Shown here: in pieces, positions 34,538 to 45,949 of the stretch
Layout: the number at the start of each line of letters is the position of its first letter
How positions within the stretch are numbered: position 1 is the first letter of the stretch
Assembly (NCBI GenBank): GCA_922989275.2
Contig: OV277858.1
Coordinates: forward strand, 5,518,001-5,582,000
DNA length: 64,000 bases
Source: Gari tellinella
Taxonomy: Eukaryota; Mollusca; Bivalvia; Cardiida; Psammobiidae
Direction of reading: 5' to 3'
The notes under the pieces: model-generated
What the model was told of the DNA's origin: nothing
Seen by the model: only the letters and a program-made list of their open reading frames with translations
The model's database searches: none
Translations under genes and position numbers: made by a program

Positions 34538-34766
34538 TTAACCCTTTCACTACCAAATTTTCCGTAATTTTTTTACCCCTTCACCGTTTTATTGTCGTCT
34601 GCTTCAATTTTGTTGTTTGCAAGATAGTTAAAAAGTAAGGTTCAATGTAATAGGACTTAAAACATATCGATACGAGTGTCAAACAGTTTGGATCCTGATC
34701 AGACGCCGCGTTACGCAAACTGTTCGCAACCGCGCTGTCAAGCGTCCTTGAGAGTGAGAGGATTAA
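34538..34766. mobile_element. piggyBac-like MITE with truncated hairpin
   Basis: TTAACCCTTTCACT at the left and GAGTGAGAGGATTAA at the right. The second half of the CAAACAG palindrome (34,679-34,735) has lost most of one stem. Confidence 0.6.
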
Positions 34767-35084
34767 GGGGGCGTGAGCACTGTTGCATATTTCAGTATTG
34801 CTCATGTTAAGCGATTGTGTGGCGGCTGTTAAAAGTTGCCCCGTACTTCATTTTCAGCGTTGTTATACTTTCTGGTCCTTTGGAATCATTGATTTCAGCG
34901 CATTTACAGTTGAAAGTTGAATTCCGCTTAAGCTGGTGCTAGGCGGCGTGAGCACTGTTGCATATTTCAGTATTACTCATGAACAGACTCAATTAAACCG
35001 AGTCTGCAATTTTCAGTATTTGCTTTGTTTTCTGTGCTTTCAAAGGATCTCCCCCTTATTCAGAACTTAACCTTCGCAAATTGA

Positions 35085-35500
35085 TTTGAGCGGGATTAGA
35101 CACATAGTAATTTCACGTCTGATCAGTGACGAGTTCAGTAAAGAAATCGATGGTCATCGATCGCGAGTTGGCTACCGGTCTAGTACAGTGGAGAAAACAT
35201 TTTCTTTCCATATAACCCCGGTTACGCTTAATCTATTTTTTCATTGCAAACAGTTTGGAGCCAGATCAGAGGCCGGGTAACCCGACGTCTGATCAGGCTC
35301 CAAATTGTTTGCAACTCATATTAAAACTGGTAGTCAGATTTGTCAAAAAATTGTCATTTTCTATATTTCAATGCAATGCGTTTGTGTTTGAAAGAAATAA
35401 TTACGTTTTCTCCACTGTATTTCAGACCGGTAGCCAACTCGCAATCGATGGCCAGCGATTTCTTTACTGAACACGCTACTGGCTCTAAACTGTTCGCCAG
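35085..35500. mobile_element. MITE with long TIRs and central CAAACAG palindrome
   Basis: TIR sequence GTTCAGTAAAGAAATCGATG ... GGCTACCGGTCT ... CAGTGGAGAAAACATT at 35,125-35,205 is repeated inverted at 35,408-35,480. The palindrome at 35,245-35,312 is at the centre. Confidence 0.65.
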
Positions 35501-36103
35501 GCATATGTCAATGATCTGTCAACATGGTCAGCAGCTTCCCGTTTCCTTTATTGTCCAATGTGTAATTGTACAGTTGGCACCGCTTTACAAATAAAAACAG
35601 GCAGGTTGTTGGATATAAAGATTCTCCATTGACATCATCTCTTAGATGAATCTAAAAGTAGTTAATAAATAGAATAGCGTTCTATATGTGATACATTTTG
35701 AGTCGTCGAAAGTTCGGCGACTCTCTAACTAATACTTACTGTACTGTTCTGTTTGTGTAGCTCTTTTAATTATCCGATAGAAGAAATAGTTTGGCAATAA
35801 TTTGAATCATTCTGCAAATCAGACCGAAAGTGTTTATCATGGACTGGATCATGATTTTAGTTAAGTACCAATGACGTGAAAAAGAACGAAAAACAGTAAC
35901 AATCAGTGAAATGACGATAAAACTGCCGATGTAAAACCTGGATATCGAAAAAAGCCTCATCTGATACGTTAAATATGTACAAAACTTTTCTAAATAGTGA
36001 CACAATTTTGAGCGAATTAAGTAGAAGTGATATAACATCTACAGACGCGGTAGAGCACTGTTACCTTACTTAAGTTGACCGCCTACTTTGTGCGTCTGAT
36101 ATG

Positions 36104-36300
36104 TTTATTCCTAAAGCTCGTTTCCGTCGCCATCTAAAGCCATATTGGACGAACGAACTTACGGACGTTCTCACAGTTGGACATTTGTTGGGTATATATT
36201 TTGTTTAAAAGTACCCAACAGTACACTAAAATACCCAACAATAACAATAGGGCAATCACGGAATGAATGGAATCTATTGTTCTCCCTACCCAACAAACGA
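36104..36300 (+). pseudogene. LINE ORF, upstream fragment interrupted by a small insertion
   Basis: FIPKARFRRHLKPYWTNELT is open in frame 2 from 36,104. About 120 bp with TTGTTGGGTA at 36,187 and TACCCAACA at about 36,212, 36,230 and 36,290 then disrupts it. Homology resumes in frame 1 at ERHKDVEICRRVW (about 36,316). The TACCCAACA repeats suggest a tiny inserted element. Confidence 0.5.
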
Positions 36301-37632
36301 CCTTTCGTGCGCTCGGAAAGACATAAAGATGTTGAAATATGTCGGCGTGTGTGGGTAGACAATGGCAGACCAAGGGGTTCGAACTTTGACACATTTTCTG
36401 CATATAAACGTGCTAAAGCTTTATTTAGGAAAGTTCATAGGCGAACTGTGGAAGATCACTTAATCTCTTTAAATCGAGAAATTGACGAGTCTTCTGAACT
36501 GGATTCAAGAACATTTTGGAAACTTTTTAATGGGAGAAAAAAATCGAGTCACAGTTTTGCAGGGGGTCAACTTATATTTGACGGTGAAATTGTAAAAAAC
36601 AGCAGGGATATTGCCAATAACTGGGGACATTATTTTAAAGTGCTTTATAGTCCTGATGAAAATCATAAGTATGATAACGTATTTTTCAACGAAATTACTG
36701 AAAAAATGCAAAGATTGAGGAACTCATTATTTAACGAACATGTGTCGTCAGCAAATAATAATGAAGTTTCGGAATCTATAATAGACACTCTTTTGAATGA
36801 CTGTAAGAAGTCAAAGGCAGCCGGAAATGACAAACTTGTTTACGAGCACTTAATGTATGGTGGCACGATAATCCGAACAGTCATAAGTAGGCTTTTTGAT
36901 GCCATGCTCAGATTTTCTTACATACCGTTAGGCATGAAAAAGGGTCTCATAATAACATTATATAAGGGAGGTAATAAGCCTAAATCTGACCCAAATAGTT
37001 ACAGGGCAATTACGTTAAGTTCAGTTGTTGTACGTTTGTTTGAAAGTGTTCTACTGCATAAAATAAATGTAGCTAAACCACTGAAATTTAGTCACCTACA
37101 GGGTGGTTTTCAGAAGAATCTTGGCTGCTTGATGACATCATTCTCACTACAAGAATGTATTTACATGTCTCAGGAGTTCGGATCTAAACTATATGTTTGT
37201 TTTTTAGACGCAAAGCAAGCATTTGACAGAGTTTGGCACGATGGTCTTTTTAGTAAGTTGTATGACATTGGTATTGACCCAACAATATATAAGGCATTTT
37301 TAAGTATGTATACAGGACTGCAAAGCCGGGTTAAATTTCGTGGCTTCCTGTCTGACTGGTTCCCTGTATTACGCGGGACCAGACAGGGTGGTGTTAGTAG
37401 CCCGAAACTTTATCTTTTGTATATTGACGGGTTAATACGTGAACTTGAAGAATCGGGACTTGGGTTTTGTCTATTTGATAGAAGTTTTGCAAGTCCCACT
37501 GTAGCAGATGATATGTGCTTGGTCTCCCTATCTAAAACTGCTATGGATCAAATGCTAGATATTTTCTTCAGATATTCTTGTCGTTGGAGGTATGAATATA
37601 ATGCAAAAAAAATGTGCGGTAGTGATTTTTAA
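36301..37632 (+). pseudogene. LINE reverse transcriptase, N-terminal and catalytic part
   Basis: An open frame that carries the polymerase core: FLDAKQAFDRVWHDGLFSKL (motif A, with the catalytic Asp), TRQGGVSSPKLYLLYIDGL (motif B) and VADDMCLVS (motif C, the catalytic Asp pair, at about 37,501). It ends in EYNAKKMCGSDF after an A8 run at 37,605-37,612. Comparison with the overlapping downstream frame indicates one base too many in that run. It has no proper ATG; the frame opens at a TTG upstream. The enzyme family copies its own RNA at a nicked target site. This copy is inactive unless the frameshift is an assembly error. Confidence 0.75.
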
Positions 37633-38752
37633 TGAATCTAAAACAGTGCATCAGATAACCAATCGTATTTGGAAATTAGGGCCTGAAACAATTGAAGAGA
37701 CTGATTGTTATACGCATTTAGGAACACGGCTTGGTAAGACGTTAGATAGTGAATCATGTTGTGAAGATGCAATTTACAAACTGCGAGGTACTTTCTTCAG
37801 CTTGATTGGTTGTGGTCTGCACAAACATGGTCTCCATCCTTTAACTTCTCTTAAGGTGTATAAATCTGTAGTTCTTCCCAAGGCACTTTATGGCTGTGAA
37901 TTGTGGAATAATGTTTCTAAGACACAAATGCGTAATTTAGAACGATGTCATACTATGTGCATTCGTTACATTCAAGGTATTTGGCGCCTTACAAAAACGG
38001 CTATTGCTCTCAGTATGATTGGGTGTAGAAGTTTAGAAAGTGAGATAGACTATCGAAAGTTAATATTCTTTGGACAGTTATGCATGCTAGATACTTGCTA
38101 TTTGATTAAGCACATATTTTTACATAGACTTACTCAATATAATGATACGCCATTCAGAAAAAGAGGTTTTTTCCCTGATATGTATAGACTTCTAGGCAAA
38201 TACAAATTGCTTCATATATACAATAGGTACTTAGATGCTGGTGTGTTTCCATCTAAATCTCGTTGGAAAAGTCAGGTCAGTCGCGTCGTAAATGTACATG
38301 ACTCAAACTCGCGACGTCAGCGTATGATTGACGAACAATGCTTTACGTCGTATCTACAAAATTGTCAAAATGTGCTTTATCCGTCACCGCTATGGCTGCT
38401 TGCTACACAATGCCCAAATCTTTTAAATAAATGTCAAAGTAGCATTATGTTGTTAGGTAAGATGTACTCTCACACGTATCTTCAAAACTGTACTAAATGC
38501 AATGCTATTTATTCTAATTTTGCCACACATATGGTATTTGACTGTAGAGAGAATGAGAATTTGAGGCAAGGTTTATGGAAGAGTATACTTTGTGCACACG
38601 GACCCCTAGTGTGCGTCTCACTGATCAACCAGAACGAGTATGGTCAGATAACCCATTTATGCTATGGCCTTTGTCAATTTATTGACAATGATCTAGAAAG
38701 GGAAAAATGCTTAAAGCTTGTGGCAAGAACGTTTCATAGCATGATAAAATGA
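37592..38752 (+). pseudogene. LINE ORF, C-terminal part in the shifted frame
   Basis: Continues the LINE protein from KKCAVVIFNES through CYTHLGTRLG (the region after the RT palm). It then covers the thumb-like segment YKSVVLPKALYGCELWN and a C-terminal zinc-knuckle-like array CTKCNAIYSNFATHMVFDC. It stops at 38,750-38,752. The overlap with the preceding frame lies at the A8 tract. No RNase H domain is recognised. Confidence 0.7.
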
Positions 38753-39656
38753 CACTTGGCCATTTTTATATTGACTATATTACAGTGTAAAACGAGTGAA
38801 ACAGTCAGCCTTGTATTGAGCGACAGCACAGTGGTTTAACACAGAGACTTCAAAGACAGATAGATGATTATTTAATGCGCATTTAGAATAATGCAGAAGG
38901 CACTTACATGAGCTTTCTGCCCTGTTTTAAATACTGCACCCGAGTCTTCTATTGTACTGGTGGGTAATGCAAGATTGACTGCTATAATAACATTATCTAG
39001 TTAAGAACAGTTGTGTGCAGATACAGTGTTGACATACATGTATCTCAATATTTTGGTAAAACTTTTATGTGATATCTTAGTGTTACTTCGTAATTTCGAA
39101 TGTAATAAAACTCTTGGTTATGCTACTTAAGATAATTAACGTTTCTAGTTATTCGTGTAGCTAGAGCATTTATTATCTTCAGTGCATACTTTGATTCTTT
39201 TTATATATATGCTACATGTATGCATATGCATAATGTTGTCTTTTGCTTCTTAATCAGTGCTTTATTTGGTTAGGTGTTCTAGTTTTCGTTTCTCTAGAAC
39301 ACTTAACTTGTTTAGTACAGACTTTACTTATATAACAATGATGATGATAATAATGGTAATAACAACAATATTACATATAGTGTTGTTATTGTTGTTGTTG
39401 TTGTTATTGTTGTTGTATTTTGCACCTTAACATCTCGTCTAAATTTCGTTTCTTTAGAGAGATTAATTTGGGGTGCATATTAATATTTAATCATATTTAT
39501 GATATCTACATTTAGTGATGTAAATACATGTAGATACTTTACTGTTCCTGTTATTACTTGGTGATGGTATATACTATTGGTTTTGTTCTATATTTGTATT
39601 ATGACTATGTATTGCTCTTCATGTTTGGAGGTAAATAAATAAATAATAATAATAAT
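38753..39656 (+). other. LINE 3' region and tail
   Basis: Non-coding. It contains a GTT/ATT microsatellite at 39,380-39,417 and ends in AAATAAATAATAATAATAAT. Confidence 0.6.
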
Positions 39657-40065
39657 ACGCATCTCTGTGACTCAAGCGTAAATAAATCGGTTCCGTTCAT
39701 TTCAACAGAGATAGAATCTTCCTGGTAAGTGCGAAACAACCAAGACACTAAAAAGTTAAAAACGTACATTTAAAAACGTACTTTTAAGATATTCTTATTA
39801 GAATTAATCAAACATAGAACTTCTCTACAGGACAAATTCTATTCACTAATTCATGAAGCGGGCACATGTCTTTTATACCCATAGGCTGCAACACGATTAT
39901 CTCACTTGATTGATCGTTTCAAACAATTACTTACGGCATAGTTCGGGTGTGTTTTCCAAAATAATCAGGTGTTTGATAACATTAATTTCGAAATATCTAA
40001 AACAATCAAACCATATTTAAGGCATAAAATTTATTATGATCGATATGCCTAAATATCCCTGCAGT

Positions 40066-40840
40066 GTATATGTTACAGGGATTAAGTGTAATCAGGGATT
40101 ACGCGTAATTCCTGAACTTTTTAGGGATTACGCGTTATCACTGGGTGCGTTTTAGGGAATTGATGAAATGTCCCATTTTTAATCATATTAATCGATTTGT
40201 ACTATCATGACATTTCTATTCGATTTAAACAACATGCTGTCTTGAAATATAATGGTGTAATGAACGTTCATACAAAGTTTCTGACACAAATGAATAAAAA
40301 TAAGTGAACAGTGTGCATTTAAGTCAGGACAATAAAAAAACCAAGACAGTTATCTTGTTAACCCTTTATCTCATGGCCTGTATCTAGTTTTGAAGACAGG
40401 TCCTCACTTAAAGCAGGTTGAAAGTAAAGCAGAATGTGCCTTAAGGCATATTCTGCTTGACTTTCAGCCTGCTTTAAGCTCAAATCTGCTAGGCTATATG
40501 AAATATTTGTAATGGTAATTGTTCATGAGGGTATAAACAGGAACTATTTTCCTCAGCGGAGGAATAAATTAAATACTCTAAAAAGTCGCTTCTATTGGGG
40601 AAAGGGTTAATAAGGTTAACAACATAATATTTAGCGGGGAACTTGCCTTTCAACTTAATGAACTAAACGAGGTATGAATCATATTTTTCACCAAAAGCAA
40701 CTGCCGAATATTCATTAAAAAAATCAACGAAAAGCTTTAAAACTACGCCTGTTCCCTGGGATATTTAGGGTTTTCGTGAAATCCCTGATTTTTCAGGGAT
40801 TTCACGTACTCCCTGATTACACTTAATCCCTGTAACATAT
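40066..40840. mobile_element. TGTTACAGGGATTA element, right-arm copy with nested MITE
   Basis: Inverted counterpart of 32,611-33,135. It is longer because the TTAA MITE at 40,358-40,610 inserted into it. Confidence 0.55.
40358..40610. mobile_element. piggyBac-like MITE present only in the right arm
   Basis: TTAA on both sides and ends CCCTTTATC / GGAAAGGG. An AAAGCAGG palindrome is centred near 40,443. The left arm has the uninterrupted site at 32,848-32,851, where it reads TAAA, one base from TTAA. It is closely related to the copy at 34,201-34,453 in the spacer. Confidence 0.75.
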
Positions 40841-41404
40841 ATCCAAATCTAGAGCGTATCTACAAATTATAAAATAAAAATGATTCGTGAAAATCTGGAT
40901 CCGGCTTAAAAAAGACTCCCATCGCTTTCAATTACATCCTAGAAATAATTAAGTGCAATTCAACTGGCCTTATAAAAAAGAAGTGGACACTGGGTAAATT
41001 TGAAATTCCTATCCCCTGTGAACCAAGCAGTAGATCCATGCCAGTGCAAAATGTACCATATGCCAAGCATTTTCATGTAAATCCCTCTATAACCACCTCT
41101 GAAAAAATCACTTCTTGATGGAATAAAAACAGCTTACAACTTACAGCAAAATGAAGCTAAAGCATAAATGTCATGTAAAGGCTCTCTGCTGTACTTCCAT
41201 CTTTCTTTAAGAGACCACCTGCCTTAACAAACTATGAAACTAACGATCAACCTCAGATCCAGTGGTTTACTCCATTGCAAAAATGCATTCTTGGCGACTC
41301 TCAATACCATCAGTGTTTGATTTACTTTAAGAGGGTATTTGAGAGTCTATGCAGTGAGTAACTCTGAAAGATACTTAGACTTTTTGGCATACGAAAACAG
41401 TTAT

Positions 41405-41598
41405 CAGGGCTCCAGATAACGGGAGTATTTAAAAAAACAAAAATCGTTATTTTCGCTTTAAGCTCTATGGTGTCACTACTCATTTAAATCGTCTCTTCGA
41501 GACGATTCTAATGAGAAGTAATACCATATGATTTGGTGCTAAAATGAGTGAGAAATATTTGGATTAGTTCAGTTTACCCCCTCTTATCTGGAGCACTG
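41405..41598. mobile_element. CAGTGCTCC MITE, right-arm copy
   Basis: Inverted counterpart of 31,644-31,847. Confidence 0.6.
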
Positions 41599-41832
41599 AG
41601 TTAGTTCATATCATCGGTCCATTTATAATATTCTAAGTGCCCATATTTGCTGATGTCTACATGGTAGTTTGGTTTCAAATTGCTATGCTATGTATACTGA
41701 AAATAATAATGTTAGCTCTGTTATTGTCATGCCACTGTATGTTAATATCTGTGAAGCGAGCATTACATGTATATAATGTTGCTAAACCTTGGAGCCAAAT
41801 CCCCTGCATGTATATTGCCTGTAATAAATATG

Positions 41833-42062
41833 TTTAACCCATCTGTGCCCACGATCCCATATATGGGACATAGTCAAACAGTGTAGACTCTGATCAGACG
41901 CCGCATTATGCGGCGTCTGATCAGAGTCTACACTGTTTGCTGATAGGAATTTCAATATAAAACAAAATGAAAATGAAATTTTTGACCAGGCATCCGTTTG
42001 ATAAAAAATGGACGAATCCAATATATTAACATGGAATAATCCACTGGGCATAAATGGGTTAA
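41833..42062. mobile_element. piggyBac-like MITE with intact palindrome
   Basis: TTAA on both sides. The stem GTGTAGACTCTGATCAGACG and its exact complement (41,878-41,938) enclose a GCATTATGC core. The left-arm copy at 31,187-31,405 has lost part of this hairpin. Confidence 0.7.
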
Positions 42063-42129
42063 ACCATACTACATTGTATATGACGTTCACTTCAACTAAG
42101 ACTTATTGATGTTGTTAATTACAGGTGAC

Positions 42130-42215
42130 AATTTAAAGCAGGATGGAAGTAAAGTAAGAAGCTCATATCGGAGCTTTCTGCTACTTTACTACAATCCTAC
42201 CTGTTTTCTGTACAA
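42130..42215. repeat. AAAGCAGG-family hairpin, right-arm copy
   Basis: Inverted counterpart of 31,040-31,135. Confidence 0.6.
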
Positions 42216-42236
42216 TGAAGAAGTTATTTTTTCCGT

Positions 42237-42447
42237 TTAACTATTTCGCCCTCAATGACGCCTTTAAGCGCGTTAGCCAACGGTTCTGATCAGGATCAAA
42301 ACTGTTTGACACTCGTTTGGAAATTCCCTCAGTCATACTGCCTTTTTTAAACTTTGAAACGACATTGCAGACAACAAAATTGAAGAGGACGACCATACAC
42401 GGTGATTGGGAAAAAACTCACGATAATATTGATCATGAAAGGGTTAA
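42237..42447. mobile_element. piggyBac-like MITE, hairpin half deleted
   Basis: TTAACTATTTCGCCCTCAAT and GATCATGAAAGGGTTAA, with both TTAA sites intact. Only one stem of the CAAACAG palindrome remains (42,283-42,315). Confidence 0.65.
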
Positions 42448-42691
42448 ATACATACGAAATGCCGAGGTTTTGTAATAAAATGTCGGAATGACACTAATTT
42501 GACGATTCGACTGTTTATATTAATTCGAGTGATAAACAATGTTGATTCAGATCAGAATCCTGATAACCCGGCGTCTGATCTGACCCAAATTCTTTGTTTG
42601 GATATAATAGTTTTAGGATAAACGCGTCAATTGGAAAAAGGATAGCGTCTTCTCCACTGTACAGGTCAAGCTCAAACTGCGGAACGAAATA

Positions 42692-43052
42692 CAGCGCTCC
42701 CTCTCTACAAAAACACAACAGGAGGAGACACAGATCATTATGTGTTGTTCGGAGGAAGTCGTTATAGAAAGGTACAATTCATAGTAGCTTACATTCGCAA
42801 ACAGCTTAAATCCAGATCAGACACCGCGTAACGCGGCGTCTGATCTGGATCCAAGCTGTTTGTCACTCGTCATTATATTCATTCTATCAAAATATCCAGT
42901 TATATGTAGCTTTGAGAAAAAACGGCAGATGACACTTTTAAGTAGACGATATTGCAGCAGTAAAAGCGTGAGACACAATAAGGGAATTACAGCAAGGGTT
43001 ATTGTAAGGAGGGAGTCGTTGTTGGGAGGACCGTTGTAGAGAGGGAACACTG
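42692..43052. mobile_element. TA-flanked CAGTG MITE, right-arm copy
   Basis: Ends CAGCGCTCCCTCTCTACAA and TTGTAGAGAGGGAACACTG, with a palindrome at 42,798-42,866 (core CCGCGTAACGCGG). Counterpart of 30,182-30,527. Confidence 0.6.
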
Positions 43053-43444
43053 TATAAACAAAAATGTCCAGTATGCGTCATCGCAGTCTTAAATTTCACC
43101 TACATTGTAATTTGACTGCTTCACTCAAGCACTAGTAGTGTTTTATTATTCACCTAGGTCTCAAATTCCATTCTGATTAAATCATTTTGCCTCAAAATTG
43201 TCCCCTGCTGAACAATTAAAATTACTCAAATTGTATTGGCCTCGTGCGTAAACCTTGAACAAAGATGTTAAACAAATACTTCGTCTTGGATTCAAAATAA
43301 CTTAAGCTCAGTATTTATTTCTTATATTTAAATTTCTATAGTCCTCGTTTAACAAATATTCTTAACAACGTGTATCTTGACTAGCATTGTTTTTATGTAT
43401 ATAATTGTATTATACATCGGCCAAACAGCTATCTATGCAGAGGA

Positions 43445-43755
43445 GAGAACGTTTTCTCACATACATGTAACTACCCCTGTTTTATATAGCGAACAACGAT
43501 CACGAACATCCTTATCTTCAACATGTGTGATATCAATTTGATGACGTCACCATAACGTCACTATTTATAACGGCGTTTTGACGTCATCGGGGTTCCAAAA
43601 ATATGCATATTGCTTAAAAAATAGCTTAAATCGTTGGTAATGTGAGAAAAAGAATCTGTCACCCGTCGATGTTTAAGACAAGTTGAATAACATTTCAATT
43701 CTAGACTCGTTTGAGATCAGCATGTCTTAAACATCGACTCATGACAGATCCTCTA
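43445..43755. mobile_element. Hairpin element with CRE-like motifs, right-arm copy
   Basis: Contains TGACGTCACCATAACGTCAC and TTTTGACGTCATCGGGG, then the GTCGATGTTTAAGACAAG hairpin. Compared with 63,354-63,504 it has lost most of one inner stem. Confidence 0.65.
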
Positions 43756-44365
43756 TATCTTTTCCCAATGACGCGTTTCGCTAATATTATTAAATCCATT
43801 GAAAACACTTTGAAGCCAGATAAAACGACAACGCCCGGCGACTGATCAGGTTTCAAACTGTTTGCACTCATATTAAAATAAATTTTTATAGAGTTGTCAA
43901 AAAATAATGCTATTTTCTACATTTTATTGCAACACGTTTGCGTTTCGTGTGCGTTTAAACGGCGGGAAAGAATAACACCTCCTTTGTAAATGATGTGACA
44001 AATAGTTTTATTACAAAGCCAGGCCTTTTACCAGGAGATTTACTCTATGTGCTTTGAAAGGACTAATAAAACATTCAAGATCAGCACAGCATATTACAAA
44101 AACATGAATCGCGGTTTTGCCTTTATTCCATTTACGACATCTAAATAATTTTGGTGTTTACGGCAGGTGGCTGCTTAAAGCAAGGTGATAATAAAGCAAG
44201 GGGATGTATGCTTTCCTAACAGTAAGTTTGAATCAGTCACCTGTTGTAATGTCATACATTAATGTATTGTTCCATGTTTGTTATAGAGGGCGTTAACTGT
44301 TAAGGTAAGATGCAAATAAACACATGGTGATTCTTTAGGAGTTTTCTGTTTTACTTTCACATTGC

Positions 44366-44619
44366 TTAACCCTTTGAACCGTCCTAGTCCCGCATACCGG
44401 CGTTCTTTGCTAACAGTGTACATGTAAATAGTACACTTGTCGTATGCAAACAGTGAATACCTAGATCAGACGGCTCCTAAAGGAGCCCTCTGATCAGGGT
44501 ATTCACTGTTTGTCATAATGCCAAATATTGACCAAAGAAAACCCTTAAAAAACAGAAATGGACTAGACTTAGATGGAAATGGAACTATTCATTTAAAGTT
44601 TCAGGGAGGAAAGAGTTAA
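44366..44619. mobile_element. piggyBac-like MITE, right-arm copy
   Basis: TTAA on both sides. Hairpin at 44,447-44,514 with core GGCTCCTAAAGGAGCC. Counterpart of 28,244-28,494. Confidence 0.6.
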
Positions 44620-45239
44620 AGTTGCCACCTGTTTGTCATAAAATCATTCACGTTACCCCTTTTTTTAGGTTTAATTGTCGATCGAATTACGAGTACGATT
44701 AAATGATACACATTAGAAATCGATATGTTTCAGGTTGCGTCCGGTAAAGCTCGAAATATTCACCGTAAAAGCCCTCTATTACAACACTAAATTGTGTGTT
44801 ATTAGGTGTTTACGACAGGTGGCTGCTGAAAGCAAAGTGACATTAAAACAGAATATTCCTAATAATGTTTGTTCTATATTCAAAATGCTTTAAGCTGTCC
44901 CTTGTCTTTTATACAATGAAATAATCTTAGTTTTAGAGGTTGTAGTGGAAAGGTTTTACAGTACGTTTAAATGATACACTATCGGGATAACTTAGTTTGG
45001 AGGTTGCGCCGGGTGAAGCTTGAATCATTCAATACGGTGAACACTCCACACCTCCAAGGAACCTATTATACTTCGACGAGGATACTATGTGGATACAAAA
45101 TGGCAGACTTGTTAACCAAACGGTAATAGATCTATATATTTCTGTAATATTCTAATAATGCAGAAGATGTTGTTCTTTTCCTTATACATGTAAACGCATT
45201 CGTGCTTAATTCTTTCACTGTCAGGTTTTATCGCCTGCT

Positions 45240-45450
45240 TTAATACTCTTACCGCCAAATTATCGTCTGCATTCATGGTGCCGTCTTCAATTCTTTGTCA
45301 AGTCAGATTAAGGTTTATTTAGTAGAGAAATATCGAACAGGGTGTCAAACAGTATGGATCCTGATCAGACGCCGCGTTACGCGGCGTCTGATCAGGATAT
45401 ATACTGATTTCAAATTCGCCTTTTGGTGCCATTGGCAGTGGAAGAGTTAA
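45240..45450. mobile_element. piggyBac-like MITE, right-arm copy
   Basis: TTAA on both sides. Palindrome at 45,348-45,415 with an uninterrupted GATCAGACGCCGCG stem. Counterpart of 26,687-26,897. Confidence 0.6.
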
Positions 45451-45539
45451 ATGAATTTCGTTTCAAACAAGTTGAAGTCAGTAGCGTGTTCAGTTACCAC
45501 TGTTTTTCGTTAAGGTTAGCAGTTTGTGTCCCGTGTGGA

Positions 45540-45850
45540 GCGTGCAGAGTACAGTGGAGAAAACGTTTTCTTTTCAAATAACCGTGTTAACGCTAAAAAA
45601 AATTATTGCAAACAGTTTGGAGCCAGATCAGACGCCGGGTAACCCGATATTTGATCAGGCTCCAAACTGTTTGCCACTCAGATTTAAACTGGTAGTCAAA
45701 ATTGTCAAAATATGTTGCGTTTGCGTTTGAACGGATGAATAACGTTTTCTCCACTGTATTTAAGACAGGTTGCTTACTTGCAATCAATGGCCAACGATGA
45801 CCATCGATTTCTTTACTGAACTCATCACAGATCAGAAGCCACTCCCAACT
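45540..45850. mobile_element. MITE with GTGGAGAAAACG TIR and central palindrome, right-arm copy
   Basis: CAGTGGAGAAAACGTTTTC at 45,551 and inverted AACGTTTTCTCCACTG at 45,741 flank the CAAACAGTTTGGAGCC palindrome (45,608-45,676). Counterpart of 26,285-26,620. Confidence 0.6.
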
Positions 45851-45949
45851 CTTTGTCACTCAATTAGAATTTAAATCGTCAAGAGCTGTCAATTTTAACA
45901 TTTTATTGCACTAAGTTCAGTTTGGTTTAGTTTAAACGGTTAATAATAA

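Larger units (their letters stand above)
33727..36065. other. Central spacer, part 1: MITEs and an internal inverted pair
   Basis: Not shared with either arm. About 100 bp at 33,794-33,899 (including CGGCAGTTTTATCGTCATTT) recurs inverted at 35,850-35,960. Between them lie three MITEs listed separately. No gene is recognised; the minus-strand frame at 35,766-36,038 is not conserved-looking. Confidence 0.5.
36100..39656 (+). mobile_element. Non-LTR (LINE) retrotransposon, 5'-truncated
   Basis: Contains RT-coding sequence (36.1-38.75 kb), a 0.9-kb 3' region and a terminal (TAAA)(TAA)n tail at 39,628-39,655. The right arm of the inverted duplication starts directly after that tail, so the 3' junction is well defined. 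No AP-endonuclease domain is visible upstream. A TAA-rich tail occurs in I-type and some other LINE clades; clade assignment is not attempted. Confidence 0.75.
39657..45936. repeat. Right arm of the 19.7-kb inverted duplication
   Basis: The inverted counterpart of 26,200-33,726, running from GCATCTCTGTGACTCAAGCG to GTTCAGTTTGGTTTAG. It lacks the left-arm GC-rich MITE, one TTAA MITE and the SINE-like insertion, and has its own MITE at 40,358-40,610. Its open frames are mirror images of left-arm repeat frames. Confidence 0.9.

Noticed and set aside
36145..36300. LINE ORF start at 36,145
   Set aside because: The codon there is TTG inside the small TACCCAACA insertion; homology to LINE protein begins again only at about 36,316.
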